The notes: generated by a model from the letters alone, not told the origin. A stretch of 64,000 bases of DNA from Thiorhodococcus drewsii AZ1 (GCF_000224065.1 NZ_AFWT01000013.1:1-64000), one strand, 5' to 3'; shown: positions 1-7,234, numbered from the stretch's first letter. Numbers and translations are program-made.

Positions 1-210
1 CACCGTCCGTTCGGGCAGGTAGCCGTTGCGGACCACCGCTCGGCGCCCATCCTCAAGTCGCTGATCGGCATGCCCGGCCAGAAAGCTCGCCAACTCCGCC
101 TCGACGGCCTGAGCGATGAGCTCGCGCGCCCCCTTCCTGAGCAACGCATGCAGCGGGTCGTGCCCCTCGATTTCTGGTTGTGAAAGAACTTCAAGCGTAG
201 ACTCGGTCAT
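1..210 (-). CDS. IS256-family (mutator-type) transposase, N-terminal part, cut by window edge
   Basis: The reading frame starts at an ATG at 208-210 on the minus strand and stays open to base 1, giving about 70 residues. The protein begins MTESTLEVL and has the pattern typical of IS256-family N termini: a helix with [18 protein letters not shown], then a [21 protein letters not shown]-type stretch that leads into the zinc-ribbon-like and DDE regions of the family. The catalytic residues lie outside the window, so completeness cannot be judged. It is inserted in a remnant of another transposase (about 300-525). Start context: the 11 bp over and before the ATG form one arm of an inverted repeat (209-269), which may limit translation. 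Confidence 0.8.
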   Translation of the reverse strand, partial: MTESTLEVLSQPEIEGHDPLHALLRKGARELIAQAVEAELASFLAGHADQRLEDGRRAVVRNGYLPERTV

Positions 211-269
211 GGCGTATCCACCTCTGTCGTCTGTGATCTTGGTCGTGACCAGTCGGCAGGATACGCCAT
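209..269 (-). promoter_or_regulatory. Inverted repeat covering the IS256-type transposase start codon
   Basis: ATGGCGTATCC at 209-219 and GGATACGCCAT at 259-269 are perfect 11-bp inverted repeats separated by 39 bp. In the transposase mRNA the proximal arm includes the first two bases of the start codon. Read-through RNA entering from outside the element would contain both arms and could fold so that the start is hidden. This kind of protection against impinging transcription is known for several IS elements; here it is inferred from sequence only. Confidence 0.5.
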
Positions 270-299
270 CCCTCCTCGGGCTCCTGTACACCAGAAATC

Positions 300-525
300 A
301 CAATAACTCGCGTCCGCTTCACGGGCAATCACACAGGTGACCTCAAGGAAACCTTGGCGCCGATCCGAAAGGCTCACCCGCTGGGCATAGAGTTCCTGAC
401 GCACCGTTCGGGCGGTGCGCCCGCGTCCTGGCGGCAGGTTGAAGCGCACCTCCCCGAGTGGTTCGCTCTCCAGCACACTTCCCCACAGCTTCTTGCCCTC
501 GCCACCGGGCAACGCGCGGTTATGC
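300..525 (-). pseudogene. Remnant of an IS4-type (Tn5-like) transposase
   Basis: An open minus-strand frame encodes about 70 residues, with HNRALPGGEGKKLW followed by RGRTARTVRQELYAQRVSL and then a FLEVTCVIAREADA stretch. This spacing of an LW motif, a RTART-like motif and a V.VIARE-like strand is typical of the beta-rich insertion of IS4/Tn5-type DDE transposases. Both ends are lost: the left side meets the IS256-type element somewhere near 290-310, and the right side stops at the ISAzo13-type element at 529. No start, stop or complete catalytic triad remains. The family call rests on motif memory and is moderate. Confidence 0.5.
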
Positions 526-528
526 TTA

Positions 529-561
529 GGAAGTGTCCATCAACTGTTTCCCGATTTCATC
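529..561 (+). repeat. Left terminal inverted repeat of the ISAzo13-type element
   Basis: It reads GGAAGTGTCCATCAACTGTT and continues TTCCCGATTTCAT. It matches the reverse complement of 1801-1833 at roughly 24 of 33 positions, with the longest exact block TTTCCCGATTT. Confidence 0.75.
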
Positions 562-609
562 GTAGTCGGTATGCTTGGTCGATCATGAAGTGATCTCCGA
601 GGGTGCGGG

Positions 610-1822
610 ATGGCAGCGGTTGAGGTCGTGATTCCGGAAGCCGTAGAAGGGCATGTCAAGGTGGTCTTTGATCAGCTCAACGAGAAGCACCGCCGCTGGG
701 TGGCGGCTCTGTTGTCGGAGGTCGTTGGTCACGGCGGGACGAAGTGGGTATCTGAGGTAACAGGGCTAGATCCGAAAACCGTGCGCCAAGGGCGCCTGGA
801 CGTTGCGGCGGGATTGTCGGACTGCCCACGTGACCGAGTGCGTCGCGTTGGCGGGGGACGTCCCCCTTTGAAAAAAGGATCCGTGCCTTGAGGCCGATCT
901 GCTGGCGCTGGTCGAGCCGGAAACCGGCGGGGATCCGCAAGGGCGTACCCAATACACCCGTAGCAGCTTGCGATCCCTGGCCGAGCGTCTTGGGCGAGGC
1001 TGTGCCACCACCGTCGGGCGTCTGCTCAAGCCGCTGGGCTATTCGCTCAAGACCAACGTCAAACGACTGATCGGCAACCCCCACCCGCAGCGCGATCAGC
1101 AATACCGGTTCATCCAGCGCCTCAAGGGGCAGTTTCAGCGCCACGGCCAGCCGGTCATCAGCGTGGACGCCAAGAAATCCGAGCTGATCGGGGCGTTCAA
1201 AAATGCCGGCTCACGGTATTGTCGACACGCCGATATCGTCAATACCTATGATTTTCCCAGCGACGCCCTCTGCCGAGCGACACCCTATGGCGTCTATGAT
1301 GCACAAGCCCACGAGGCATTGGTCAACGTCGGGACCTCTGCCACCACCGCCGCGTTCGCCGTCACCTCGATTCGCCACTGGTGGGAGCAACTGGGGCGCG
1401 CACGCTATCCGCATGCTGAGCATCTGCTGATCGAGGCCGACGCCGGCGGCTGCAATGGATATCGTCCGCGTCTGTGGAAGTGTGAACTCCAACGTCTCGC
1501 CAACGAGACCGGCCTGAGCGTCACCGTCTGCCATTACCCCAGCGGCGCCTCCAAATGGAACCCCATCGAACATCGCCTGTTCAGTCAGATCAGCCGCAAT
1601 TGGGCCGGCCATCCGCTGCGTTCGCTCGACACCATGCTGGCACTCATCCGTGGCACAACCACTACGACGCGACTACAGATCAAAGCCATCCTCGATACGA
1701 CGGTGTACGCCAAAGGGATCAAAATCAGCTTGCAAGACATGGCGGCACTGAACATGCGACGGCGACGCCTCTGCCCCAATCTAAACTACACCATCAGGCC
1801 GAATAAATCGGGAAATAGTTAG
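610..1822 (+). pseudogene. ISAzo13-family transposase, frame split at an A6 run
   Basis: The first frame starts at ATG 610 and stops at 889-891. The family sequence continues in the +1 frame, open from 872 to 1822. Joining the frames inside AAAAAAG (871-877), as if one A were absent, gives a protein of about 404 residues, normal for the family. Part one has the HTH-like N terminus (VGHGGTKWVSEVTGLDPKTV, then GGGRPPLKK). Part two has the VISVDAKKSELIGAF block, then YGVYD, EADAGGCNGYRPRLWK, a SKWNPIEHRLFS block and the IKISLQDMAALNMRR tail, which together form the RNase-H-like DDE core. It may be a one-base insertion (dead gene) or be expressed through slippage on the A run. The shift needed is +1 (or a one-base-short transcript), not the usual -1. 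Confidence 0.85.
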
Positions 1823-1833
1823 TGGACGGTCCC
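1801..1833 (-). repeat. Right terminal inverted repeat of the ISAzo13-type element
   Basis: The reverse complement begins GGGACCGTCCACTAACTATT and continues TTCCCGATTTATTC. It pairs with the left end at 529-561. The transposase stop codon (1820-1822) lies within the repeat, as is common in compact IS elements. Confidence 0.75.
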
Positions 1834-1836
1834 TTA

Positions 1837-2091
1837 GTGGAAGTCGATGTACTGTGCTGAGCAAAAAGGGTCACATTCATGCGACATAACAATGCTTTTC
1901 GTCGCAGCCGGAGGACGTGTCGTTCGTTCGCGCCACCACATCCAACCCGATGTAACAAGCGGAAAACTAGAGTAGGCAGACCTAGATTTCCTGATAATTT
2001 TTTATCAAAAACAGACGCTTAAAAAATTACAGATCTGACGAAACATGGGTGCGGGACGGAGGCGATGCAGATAATCGACAGAAGCAAATTT
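1837..2091 (+). other. AT-rich intergenic stretch upstream of the VPLPA-CTERM gene
   Basis: From about 1980 to 2110 the DNA is much more AT-rich than the rest of the window. It contains an inverted repeat TGATAA (1992-1997) / TTATCA (2002-2007) with a TTTT spacer, about 85 bp before the sigma-54 element. That is a usual distance for an enhancer-binding-protein site. I see no convincing gene here: the one ATG frame (1879-2022) encodes an Arg-rich peptide without a good ribosome binding site. Confidence 0.5.
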
Positions 2092-2108
2092 TTGGCCGAA
2101 AAATTGCT
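2092..2108 (+). promoter_or_regulatory. Candidate sigma-54 (RpoN) promoter of the VPLPA-CTERM gene
   Basis: The sequence TTGGCCGAAAAATTGCT matches the -24/-12 consensus TTGGCACG-N4-TTGCW at both core blocks. GG (2094-2095) and GC (2106-2107) are separated by exactly 10 bp, as sigma-54 requires. Transcription would start near 2119, about 33 bases before the ATG at 2152, leaving room for the GGAG ribosome binding site. Sigma-54 control of PEP-CTERM-type genes through the PrsK/PrsR system is known from other exosortase-bearing bacteria. No rpoN or prsR gene is in this window. Confidence 0.6.
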
Positions 2109-2151
2109 TAATGAATAGTAATAATTACAGTCGGAAGCACGGAGACTCGTT

Positions 2152-2820
2152 ATGAAAAAAACGCTTGGCTACTTTATTGGCGCAGCGCTACTCGGCCTCA
2201 CCGCCGTCGGCACCGCTCATGCGACTACCCTGTTCGACTTCACCGATAGCAGCGTTTGGAAGAACAACGTCCTGACCAGCACACAGGACGGGATCAAGGC
2301 AACGCTGACCACCAATCCCACCGCAATCAATTTCACCAAATTCGATGGGACAAAATCCAACGTTGGGTCCGATCTCTATGCCCATAGCAATCCATCATCA
2401 GCTTGGGACGGTGTCGGTATCAATGACGATGAGGTTGGCGGCACAGAGGTTCTAACGCTTGCTTTCGGCACTGCCGTTAACGTCACGCGAATTGATTTTC
2501 TCGATCTTTTTAAAACTACCGGAGATGCTGAAAAAGTCGCCGTCAAATTCTTCAATAATGCCACTGAGCTCGACACTAAAGATTTTGATGGAATTATTGA
2601 CTTTACAAATGGCACCGGATATTTGAGTGCGAACGTCTCGATAGCCAACGTTACTAGCCTTGAGTTCTCTTGGAAATCTGGCAATGACGGTGTAGGCATC
2701 GGCGACGCAGCCCTTGCCGCAGTCCAAGTCTCCGCAGTTCCCATTCCCGCCGCCTTGCCGCTCTTCCTGTCGGCACTCACGGGCTTTGGCTTCGTTGGCT
2801 TCCGTCGTCGTCGCGCCTAG
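2152..2820 (+). CDS. VPLPA-CTERM sorting domain-containing exported protein
   Basis: The 222-residue protein has an N-terminal signal peptide (MKKT, a hydrophobic stretch to about residue 20, cleavage expected after AHA near residue 24). At the C terminus is a complete sorting signal: VPIPAALPLF, a hydrophobic helix, then the FRRRR basic tail. This is the VPLPA variant of the PEP-CTERM signal, which an exosortase (XrtD-type in this class) removes during export to the cell surface or matrix. The body is Asp/Thr/Asn-rich with predicted beta strands and no Cys, typical of secreted matrix proteins; no further domain is recognised. The ATG follows GGAG with a spacing of seven bases. No exosortase lies in the window, so the sorting enzyme must be elsewhere. 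Codon use is less GC-biased than that of its neighbours. Confidence 0.85.
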   Translation: MKKTLGYFIGAALLGLTAVGTAHATTLFDFTDSSVWKNNVLTSTQDGIKATLTTNPTAINFTKFDGTKSNVGSDLYAHSNPSSAWDGVGINDDEVGGTEVLTLAFGTAVNVTRIDFLDLFKTTGDAEKVAVKFFNNATELDTKDFDGIIDFTNGTGYLSANVSIANVTSLEFSWKSGNDGVGIGDAALAAVQVSAVPIPAALPLFLSALTGFGFVGFRRRRA

Positions 2821-2826
2821 CCAGCC

Positions 2827-2858
2827 GGTAGGCTGGGGTGAACGAGAGTGAACCCCAG
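2827..2858. repeat. Palindromic intergenic repeat of the GTAGG-TGGGG type
   Basis: GTAGG is followed by a 7-bp stem CTGGGGT (2833-2839) / ACCCCAG (2852-2858) with a 12-base loop. The layout (GTAGG lead, GC-rich stem, purine-rich loop) is that of a dispersed palindromic repeat common between genes in gammaproteobacteria, and a second copy with another stem sequence lies at 54335-54364. A competing stem CCAGCC/GGCTGG spans 2821-2836. It could act as a weak terminator for the upstream gene, but no T run follows. Confidence 0.55.
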
Positions 2859-3020
2859 CAGCAAAGCCTGCGTCACTCGTCGGTCAAGTAGGTCTCGTTG
2901 ATGCATGTCACTACGATTGGCTTCGTGTGCAGACCACCGTCCCATCGCAAGAGAGCCCGCTATCCTCACCTTCGGGCATGTATGGGCCCAAGAGGATTGA
3001 TCTGACGTAGGTGCAAATTC

Positions 3021-3061
3021 GTTCGCATCGCGAACCTTAAGAAATGCGAATGAATTCGCAT
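3021..3061. repeat. Two small inverted repeats between the VPLPA-CTERM gene and gmhA
   Basis: GTTCG-N5-CGAAC (3021-3035) is followed by ATGCGAA-TGAA-TTCGCAT (3044-3061). Both arms share the TTCGCAT word. They lie 40 to 80 bp past the gmhA stop on the other strand. They could be operator sites or weak terminators; nothing in the sequence decides between these. Confidence 0.3.
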
Positions 3062-3101
3062 CTACAGACTTCAAACGACACCGCAAGGTGAGCTTGAGCT
3101 A

Positions 3102-3704
3102 TCACTCAGAGCCGCTGGCCATGAACTCCACCACCTCGCACAGGAAGTGGCCGAGCATCAAATGGACCTCCTGGATTCTCGGCGTCTCGCGCGAAGGAAC
3201 CGCCAGCCGGATCTGAGCGCTCGCGGGCAAGTCTTCATGGGCGGCGCCGGTCAGCAGCACGGTCAGCAGACCACGCTCGGCGGCCGTGTCCAGTGCACGC
3301 ACCACGTTGGGCGAGCGACCGCTGGTGGACAAGGCCCAGAGCACGTCGCCCGGCCGGGCCAGTGCGGCGATCTGACGCGCGAACACCTCGTCGAACGAGA
3401 AATCGTTCGCGACCGCCGAAACGGCACTGGTATCGAAACCAAGCGCGATCGCGGGCAGCGGACGACGGGTCTTGTTGAGGAAGGGGCCGATCAGCTCGCC
3501 GCTCAAATGGGTCGCCTCGCCGGCACTACCCCCATTGCCGCAGATAAAGAGTGTTCCACCGCGCTTGATGGCCTCGGCGGTGCGGGTAGCCGCCGCCAGA
3601 GTCGACTCCAGCAGTGACTCGTCGGCGCGAACCGCCTCCAGCAGTGCCAGTGTGGAGTCGAGTCGCTGATCGAGCAGTGTGGCAATAAAGGAGTCTTGGG
3701 TCAT
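3102..3704 (-). CDS. gmhA: Phosphoheptose (sedoheptulose-7-phosphate) isomerase, SIS family
   Basis: The 200-residue protein converts sedoheptulose 7-phosphate to D-glycero-D-manno-heptose 7-phosphate for lipopolysaccharide inner core synthesis, in the cytoplasm. A single SIS domain fills the protein. The phosphate loop reads FICGNGGSAGEATHL (residues 53-67), a second loop has STSGRSPNV, and the C-terminal helix has RIQEVHLMLGHFLCE. Family zinc ligands are in place: His66, Glu70, and Gln and His in the last helix. Length fits GmhA; DiaA, which shares the fold, is the main alternative. The ATG at 3704-3702 has no clear ribosome binding site but overlaps the stop of a small upstream ORF (ATGA), suggesting coupling. 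No other heptose gene is nearby. Confidence 0.8.
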   Translation of the reverse strand: MTQDSFIATLLDQRLDSTLALLEAVRADESLLESTLAAATRTAEAIKRGGTLFICGNGGSAGEATHLSGELIGPFLNKTRRPLPAIALGFDTSAVSAVANDFSFDEVFARQIAALARPGDVLWALSTSGRSPNVVRALDTAAERGLLTVLLTGAAHEDLPASAQIRLAVPSRETPRIQEVHLMLGHFLCEVVEFMASGSE

Positions 3705-3910
3705 GGTCGGGATAGAAATGATGATGGGTCACTGAGAAGCCGATCTGCTGGATAGGACCGAATTCGATCGGTCCTCGGCATACTTGCTGCGTTCCTCGCC
3801 CTCCTGACGACGCCCGATCTCCATCTGGCGTCGCACCGCCTAAGACCTCCCTGCGCTGGAGCAGACATCGCCAGGCCGTGAAAAGGCCCATCTGGCTTGG
3901 TCTCGGTCAT
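3701..3910 (-). CDS. Candidate small ORF overlapping the start of gmhA
   Basis: This 69-codon frame starts at ATG 3910-3908, preceded by GAGGA at seven bases, and its TGA overlaps the gmhA ATG by four bases (ATGA). gmhA itself has no good ribosome binding site, so translation of this frame could deliver ribosomes to it. The product is Arg/Ser/Pro-rich, begins MTETKPDGPFHGLAM and matches no family I know. In another frame the 3' half reads a more protein-like string (MEIGRRQEGEERSKYAED), so a frameshifted remnant is also possible. A perfect 8-bp stem, AGGACCGA/TCGGTCCT (3754-3775), lies inside. Confidence 0.3.
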   Translation of the reverse strand: MTETKPDGPFHGLAMSAPAQGGLRRCDARWRSGVVRRARNAASMPRTDRIRSYPADRLLSDPSSFLSRP

Positions 3911-4223
3911 GGCTGAGTCCTCGCTGCACGCTGCAAAGCGGTGAGGTGTAAAGGGTCTGCCTGACGTGGACGGGACATGATGCGACTCGACAGACTCGCA
4001 GACAAGGCCGAAATCCAGATAAGCGGCAAGCCCCGCTGTTGATTTGTGTCCACGCAGCGTATAGCTAGAGACGGCTGGTCAACCGGCACCCAAAGCGCCT
4101 TCCCGCTGCGATCCGAACCGGATCTCACCGAATCCATGCACGGCGCCGACACGGAACCACCGCCGAGCACTGTCACCGGCCCCATCAGGCCTTTTAGACG
4201 AGAACGCCTTCTGGAGAACAACG
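3911..4223. other. Intergenic region between the gmhA unit and the carbonic anhydrase gene
   Basis: The region must hold the promoters for both flanking divergent units. I could not place a convincing -35/-10 pair for either. Frames on both strands are short or Arg-rich and look like chance. The last 20 bases carry CTGGAGAACAACG before the ATG at 4224, a plausible ribosome binding site for the carbonic anhydrase gene. Confidence 0.4.
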
Positions 4224-4964
4224 ATGAGAACAAGCATGCTGGCTGCGAGCGTCCTTCTGGCGTCTGGGTGTGCCCACCAGACCCCGCATCAAGCCCCGCA
4301 TTGGGGCTATGTGGGCGCGGAGGGACCGGTTCATTGGGGCGAACTGGATCCGAAATATGCCGTCTGCGCCTCCGGCAAGAACCAGTCGCCGATAGACCTG
4401 TCCGGCTTCATCGAGGCCGATCTGAAGCCCTTCCCGATCGACTACCGGAGCGGTGGCACCGAGATTCTCAACAACGGGCACACCATTCAGGTCAATTACG
4501 CACCGGGAAGCACGATCGCGATCGATGGCCACCGATTCGAGCTCAAGCAGTATCACTTCCATGCACCGAGCGAAAACCATATCAACGGCAAGTCCTATCC
4601 CATGGAGGCCCATCTGGTTCACGCCGATGCGGACAGCAACCTGGCCGTGATCGCGGTGATGTTCGTCGAGGGACGTGAGAACGCCTCCATCGCCAAGGCC
4701 TGGTCGCAGATACCCATGGAGGCGGGAACGAAGGTCGCGCTCGCCGGGCAACTCGACGCGCGCGATCTGCTGCCGCGCAAACGGGCCTATTATCGCTTCA
4801 ACGGCTCGCTGACCACGCCGCCCTGCTCCGAGGGGGTCCGCTGGCTGGTGATGAAGGAGCCGGTCAGTGTCTCCAAGGCGCAGATCGAGGCGTTCGAGCA
4901 CGTCATGCACCATCCCAACAACCGGCCGGTACAGCCGGTGAACGCCCGTCCGGTTCTGCGCTAA
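4224..4964 (+). CDS. Alpha-class carbonic anhydrase, predicted lipoprotein
   Basis: The 246-residue protein interconverts CO2 and bicarbonate. A short N-terminal hydrophobic stretch ends in the lipobox LLASGC (Cys16), so it should be lipid-anchored in the envelope facing the periplasm. The alpha-CA core is complete: SGKNQSPIDL near residues 50-59, zinc ligands His111 and His113 in QYHFHAPSENH, a third in EAHLVH (His130), and SLTTPPCSEGVRW near the C terminus. Two Cys (48 and the one in PPCSEG) match the usual disulfide. In an autotroph such an enzyme would support inorganic carbon supply. It is monocistronic, facing a convergent DUF1992 gene 32 bp away. Confidence 0.9.
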   Translation: MRTSMLAASVLLASGCAHQTPHQAPHWGYVGAEGPVHWGELDPKYAVCASGKNQSPIDLSGFIEADLKPFPIDYRSGGTEILNNGHTIQVNYAPGSTIAIDGHRFELKQYHFHAPSENHINGKSYPMEAHLVHADADSNLAVIAVMFVEGRENASIAKAWSQIPMEAGTKVALAGQLDARDLLPRKRAYYRFNGSLTTPPCSEGVRWLVMKEPVSVSKAQIEAFEHVMHHPNNRPVQPVNARPVLR

Positions 4965-4996
4965 CGCGCCCCGATCGGATCCCGAGCAACACTGAT

Positions 4997-5386
4997 TCAC
5001 TCGGGGTCCGATTCGCGCCCCTCGCCGAAGGTTTCAGCCAGCCGATCCATATAGTGCTGCTGAACCGCGTCGCCCAGTCCATGACCGCGCCCCTCGGACA
5101 ATCGGGTTTCGAGCAGACGCAGACGACGTAGATGACGACGGCGCTCGCCCGGATCCTCGGCGCGCGCGATCAGGGCCTCGACGTCCTTGATCTCGCGCAG
5201 CGCCTCCAACTCTGGCGGCAAATAGCCGGCTCCCTTCAGCAGCCGATAGCCGGCCCGCAGATGCTCGGGCACCATCGATAGATCCTCGTGCGGGATCGGT
5301 TTGCCCTCTCCGGCTAGATTGGACAGTTCTCCGCGCTCTATGGCGCGCTGGATATGCTGTTCGGCGAGTTGATCGATCAGATCCAT
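4997..5386 (-). CDS. DUF1992 (DnaJ-C28-like conserved domain) protein
   Basis: The family usually begins at MDLIDQLAEQHIQRAIERGE, so I take the ATG at 5386, giving about 129 residues. An upstream in-frame start would overlap the preceding Fe-S gene. The conserved core is GELSNLAGEGKPI followed by HLRAGYRLLKGAGYLPPE, then a charged helical tail with LRRLRLLETRLSE. The function is unknown; in eukaryotes the domain occurs in DNAJC28. The gene lies 22 bp downstream of the Fe-S protein gene on the same strand, so the two are probably co-transcribed. Confidence 0.8.
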   Translation of the reverse strand: MDLIDQLAEQHIQRAIERGELSNLAGEGKPIPHEDLSMVPEHLRAGYRLLKGAGYLPPELEALREIKDVEALIARAEDPGERRRHLRRLRLLETRLSEGRGHGLGDAVQQHYMDRLAETFGEGRESDPE

Positions 5387-5408
5387 GGGGGCCTCATCTG
5401 TTCCGAAA

Positions 5409-6770
5409 TCAGTCCAAGGTTCGCGTGTCCAGCGACTCACTCAGAAGAACCGCTAGATGACGCGGGCGCGCGTCGCCGTGGGCACGCATCTGCTGACGAC
5501 AGGAGAAGCCGTTGGCCACCACGCGCGCAACGGGCTTGGCGCGCAATGCCGGCATCAGATCCTGCTCGGCCATCTCGGAGGCCATGCCCGCGTGCTCGGC
5601 CTCCAACCCAAAGGTGCCGGCCATGCCGCAACAGCCGGCGTCGATGGGCGTGAAATCGTGATCCGGGATCGCCTTGAGCACGCGCCGCATCGATTTCATG
5701 GCGCCGACCGCCTTCTGATGACAGTGACCGTGCACCAACGTTTCGCCCTCAGGCAACGCGGCGAGCGGTAGATTCAGACGCTTGGCGGTGATCTCGCGCG
5801 CCAGAAATTCCTCGAACAGCAGGATCTGCTTGCCGACCTGCTCCACCGTCTCACCGAGTCCCAGCGCCTGGGCGTCATCGCGCAGACCCAGCACGCAGGA
5901 GGCCTCCAGTCCGACCAAAATCCGTCCCGCCTCCAGGTGCGGACGCACCGCCTCGGCCAAACGCCTGACCTCGTCGCGCGCCTGGTCGATCATGCCCTGA
6001 GCCAGATAGGTCCGACCACAGCAGAGCGGTCGCGACGGATCGGGGCTGGAGTCGCCCGGCTCGGCAATCCGCACCGAATAGCCGCCCGCATTCAGCACCG
6101 CCAGGGCGGATTCGGCGATCTCGGGCTCGAAATAGCGGGTGAAGGTGTCGACCAGCAGCACGACCTCGGGCCGATCCTCGGCAGCTGACACGCCGCTCTC
6201 GGTAGGAGCCATGAAAGGCTTTGCCACGGGCTCGGGCAGCGGACGTTCGGCATGCAGCCCCAGCCAGCGCTCGCTCAGACGGGCGAGCCAGGGCGAACGG
6301 TTGCGCCATCGGATCAAGACCCGCAGCCAGGGCGCGCGATGCAGCCAGCGCGGAGCATGGGCGAACAGCCGGTTGCGCAGTCCAACGCCCCAGCGGGCCG
6401 CACGCTGGGCCATGTACTCGACCTTGATCAGGGCCATGTCGACACTGGCCTCGCACTCGCGCTTGCAGCCCTTGCAGGCCACACAGAGATCCATAGCCTC
6501 GGCCAGAGTCGGATCCTGGAACGCCTGGTCGACCAGATCGCTGGAGAGTGCCGTCTTCAGCAGCTTGACCCGCCCGCCGGTGGAGAGGTGCGGATTTCCA
6601 GTGACCTTGAAACTCGGACACATAAGCTGCTTGCCATGGGTCTGACACTGTCCGCTGTTGATGCAGACCGCCACGGCCTTGGCGAAATCGCCGCCCTGCT
6701 TGGGGATGTCGGCGTAGGCATCGCCCATGCCGGCATCCTTGTAGGCCGACCAGTCGAGATAGGTCTTCAT
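5409..6770 (-). CDS. YdiJ-type Fe-S/CCG-domain protein without the FAD half
   Basis: The 453-residue protein has two [4Fe-4S]-type motifs near the N terminus: C-x5-C-x8-CP (Cys36, Cys42, Cys51) and CVACKGCKREC (near residues 95-105). Two CCG domains follow, marked by LCCGRTYLAQGM and DAGCCGMAGTFG. This arrangement matches the C-terminal half of FAD-linked oxidases such as YdiJ, and also the GlcF/GlpC/LutA subunits that pass electrons from 2-hydroxyacid or glycerol-3-phosphate oxidation to quinone or a partner. No FAD domain precedes it: the 600 bp upstream hold no such frame. It either pairs with a FAD subunit encoded elsewhere or is the surviving half of a split fusion. The ATG at 6770 begins MKTYLDWSAYKDAG. 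Confidence 0.75.
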   Translation of the reverse strand: MKTYLDWSAYKDAGMGDAYADIPKQGGDFAKAVAVCINSGQCQTHGKQLMCPSFKVTGNPHLSTGGRVKLLKTALSSDLVDQAFQDPTLAEAMDLCVACKGCKRECEASVDMALIKVEYMAQRAARWGVGLRNRLFAHAPRWLHRAPWLRVLIRWRNRSPWLARLSERWLGLHAERPLPEPVAKPFMAPTESGVSAAEDRPEVVLLVDTFTRYFEPEIAESALAVLNAGGYSVRIAEPGDSSPDPSRPLCCGRTYLAQGMIDQARDEVRRLAEAVRPHLEAGRILVGLEASCVLGLRDDAQALGLGETVEQVGKQILLFEEFLAREITAKRLNLPLAALPEGETLVHGHCHQKAVGAMKSMRRVLKAIPDHDFTPIDAGCCGMAGTFGLEAEHAGMASEMAEQDLMPALRAKPVARVVANGFSCRQQMRAHGDARPRHLAVLLSESLDTRTLD

Positions 6771-7234
6771 CGTACGTCTCCGATCATGGGCATGGCGCGT
6801 CTGCGGGTCTTGGGCAACTGGAATGGGACGGAACAGGTCGGTCGATCCGAAATCGGCAGAATGACCGAGGCAGGTATACCCGTCGCGCGTGGGTCGGCCC
6901 GTTCAAACGGGAGCAAAATCAGCCACCGCGAGACGGCGATCCTCGCCACACGAGGCCGCTATGCTATCACCCTCCTTCGAATGGTCGATATGAGCCCCCC
7001 AATCCTCGCGAAAGGCGAGCCGACTCTCGGCGGCGGGATCCAACACCCGCACTATTCGCCGCCAGGCGCTCGAATGGCGTTCCGTGGCCATCCGGATCGA
7101 GCCCCAATACGCCTCAGTCCTCCATCGCGCTTGTCGACCGGAAAAGATCCAAACCATTCGATTCGCAAAGATCTTGGAAACGAGCACTGGGTCTCACCGC
7201 GAAACAGGACTAAACCATCACAAAAAGCAGGGTT

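Larger units (their letters stand above)
529..1833 (+). mobile_element. ISAzo13-family insertion sequence, about 1.3 kb
   Basis: The element is bounded by imperfect terminal inverted repeats of about 30 bp (529-561 and 1801-1833), whose shared core is GTCCA...AACT.TTTCCCGATTT. The triplet TTA flanks both ends (526-528 and 1834-1836), which fits a short target duplication, although the exact border could shift by one base. The single gene inside encodes a DDE transposase of the ISAzo13 (Rhodopirellula-type) family. It sits next to two other transposase remnants, so this is an IS-accumulating site. Confidence 0.8.

Noticed and set aside
1879-2022. 47-codon plus-strand frame upstream of the VPLPA-CTERM gene
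   Set aside because: Very Arg-rich product, poor ribosome binding site, and it overlaps likely promoter/enhancer DNA.
3785-3850. Segment on the minus strand resembling the conserved loop of SRP RNA
   Set aside because: Only a few bases match; the GGAAGGAAGCAGC-type core is not present and no long stem encloses it.
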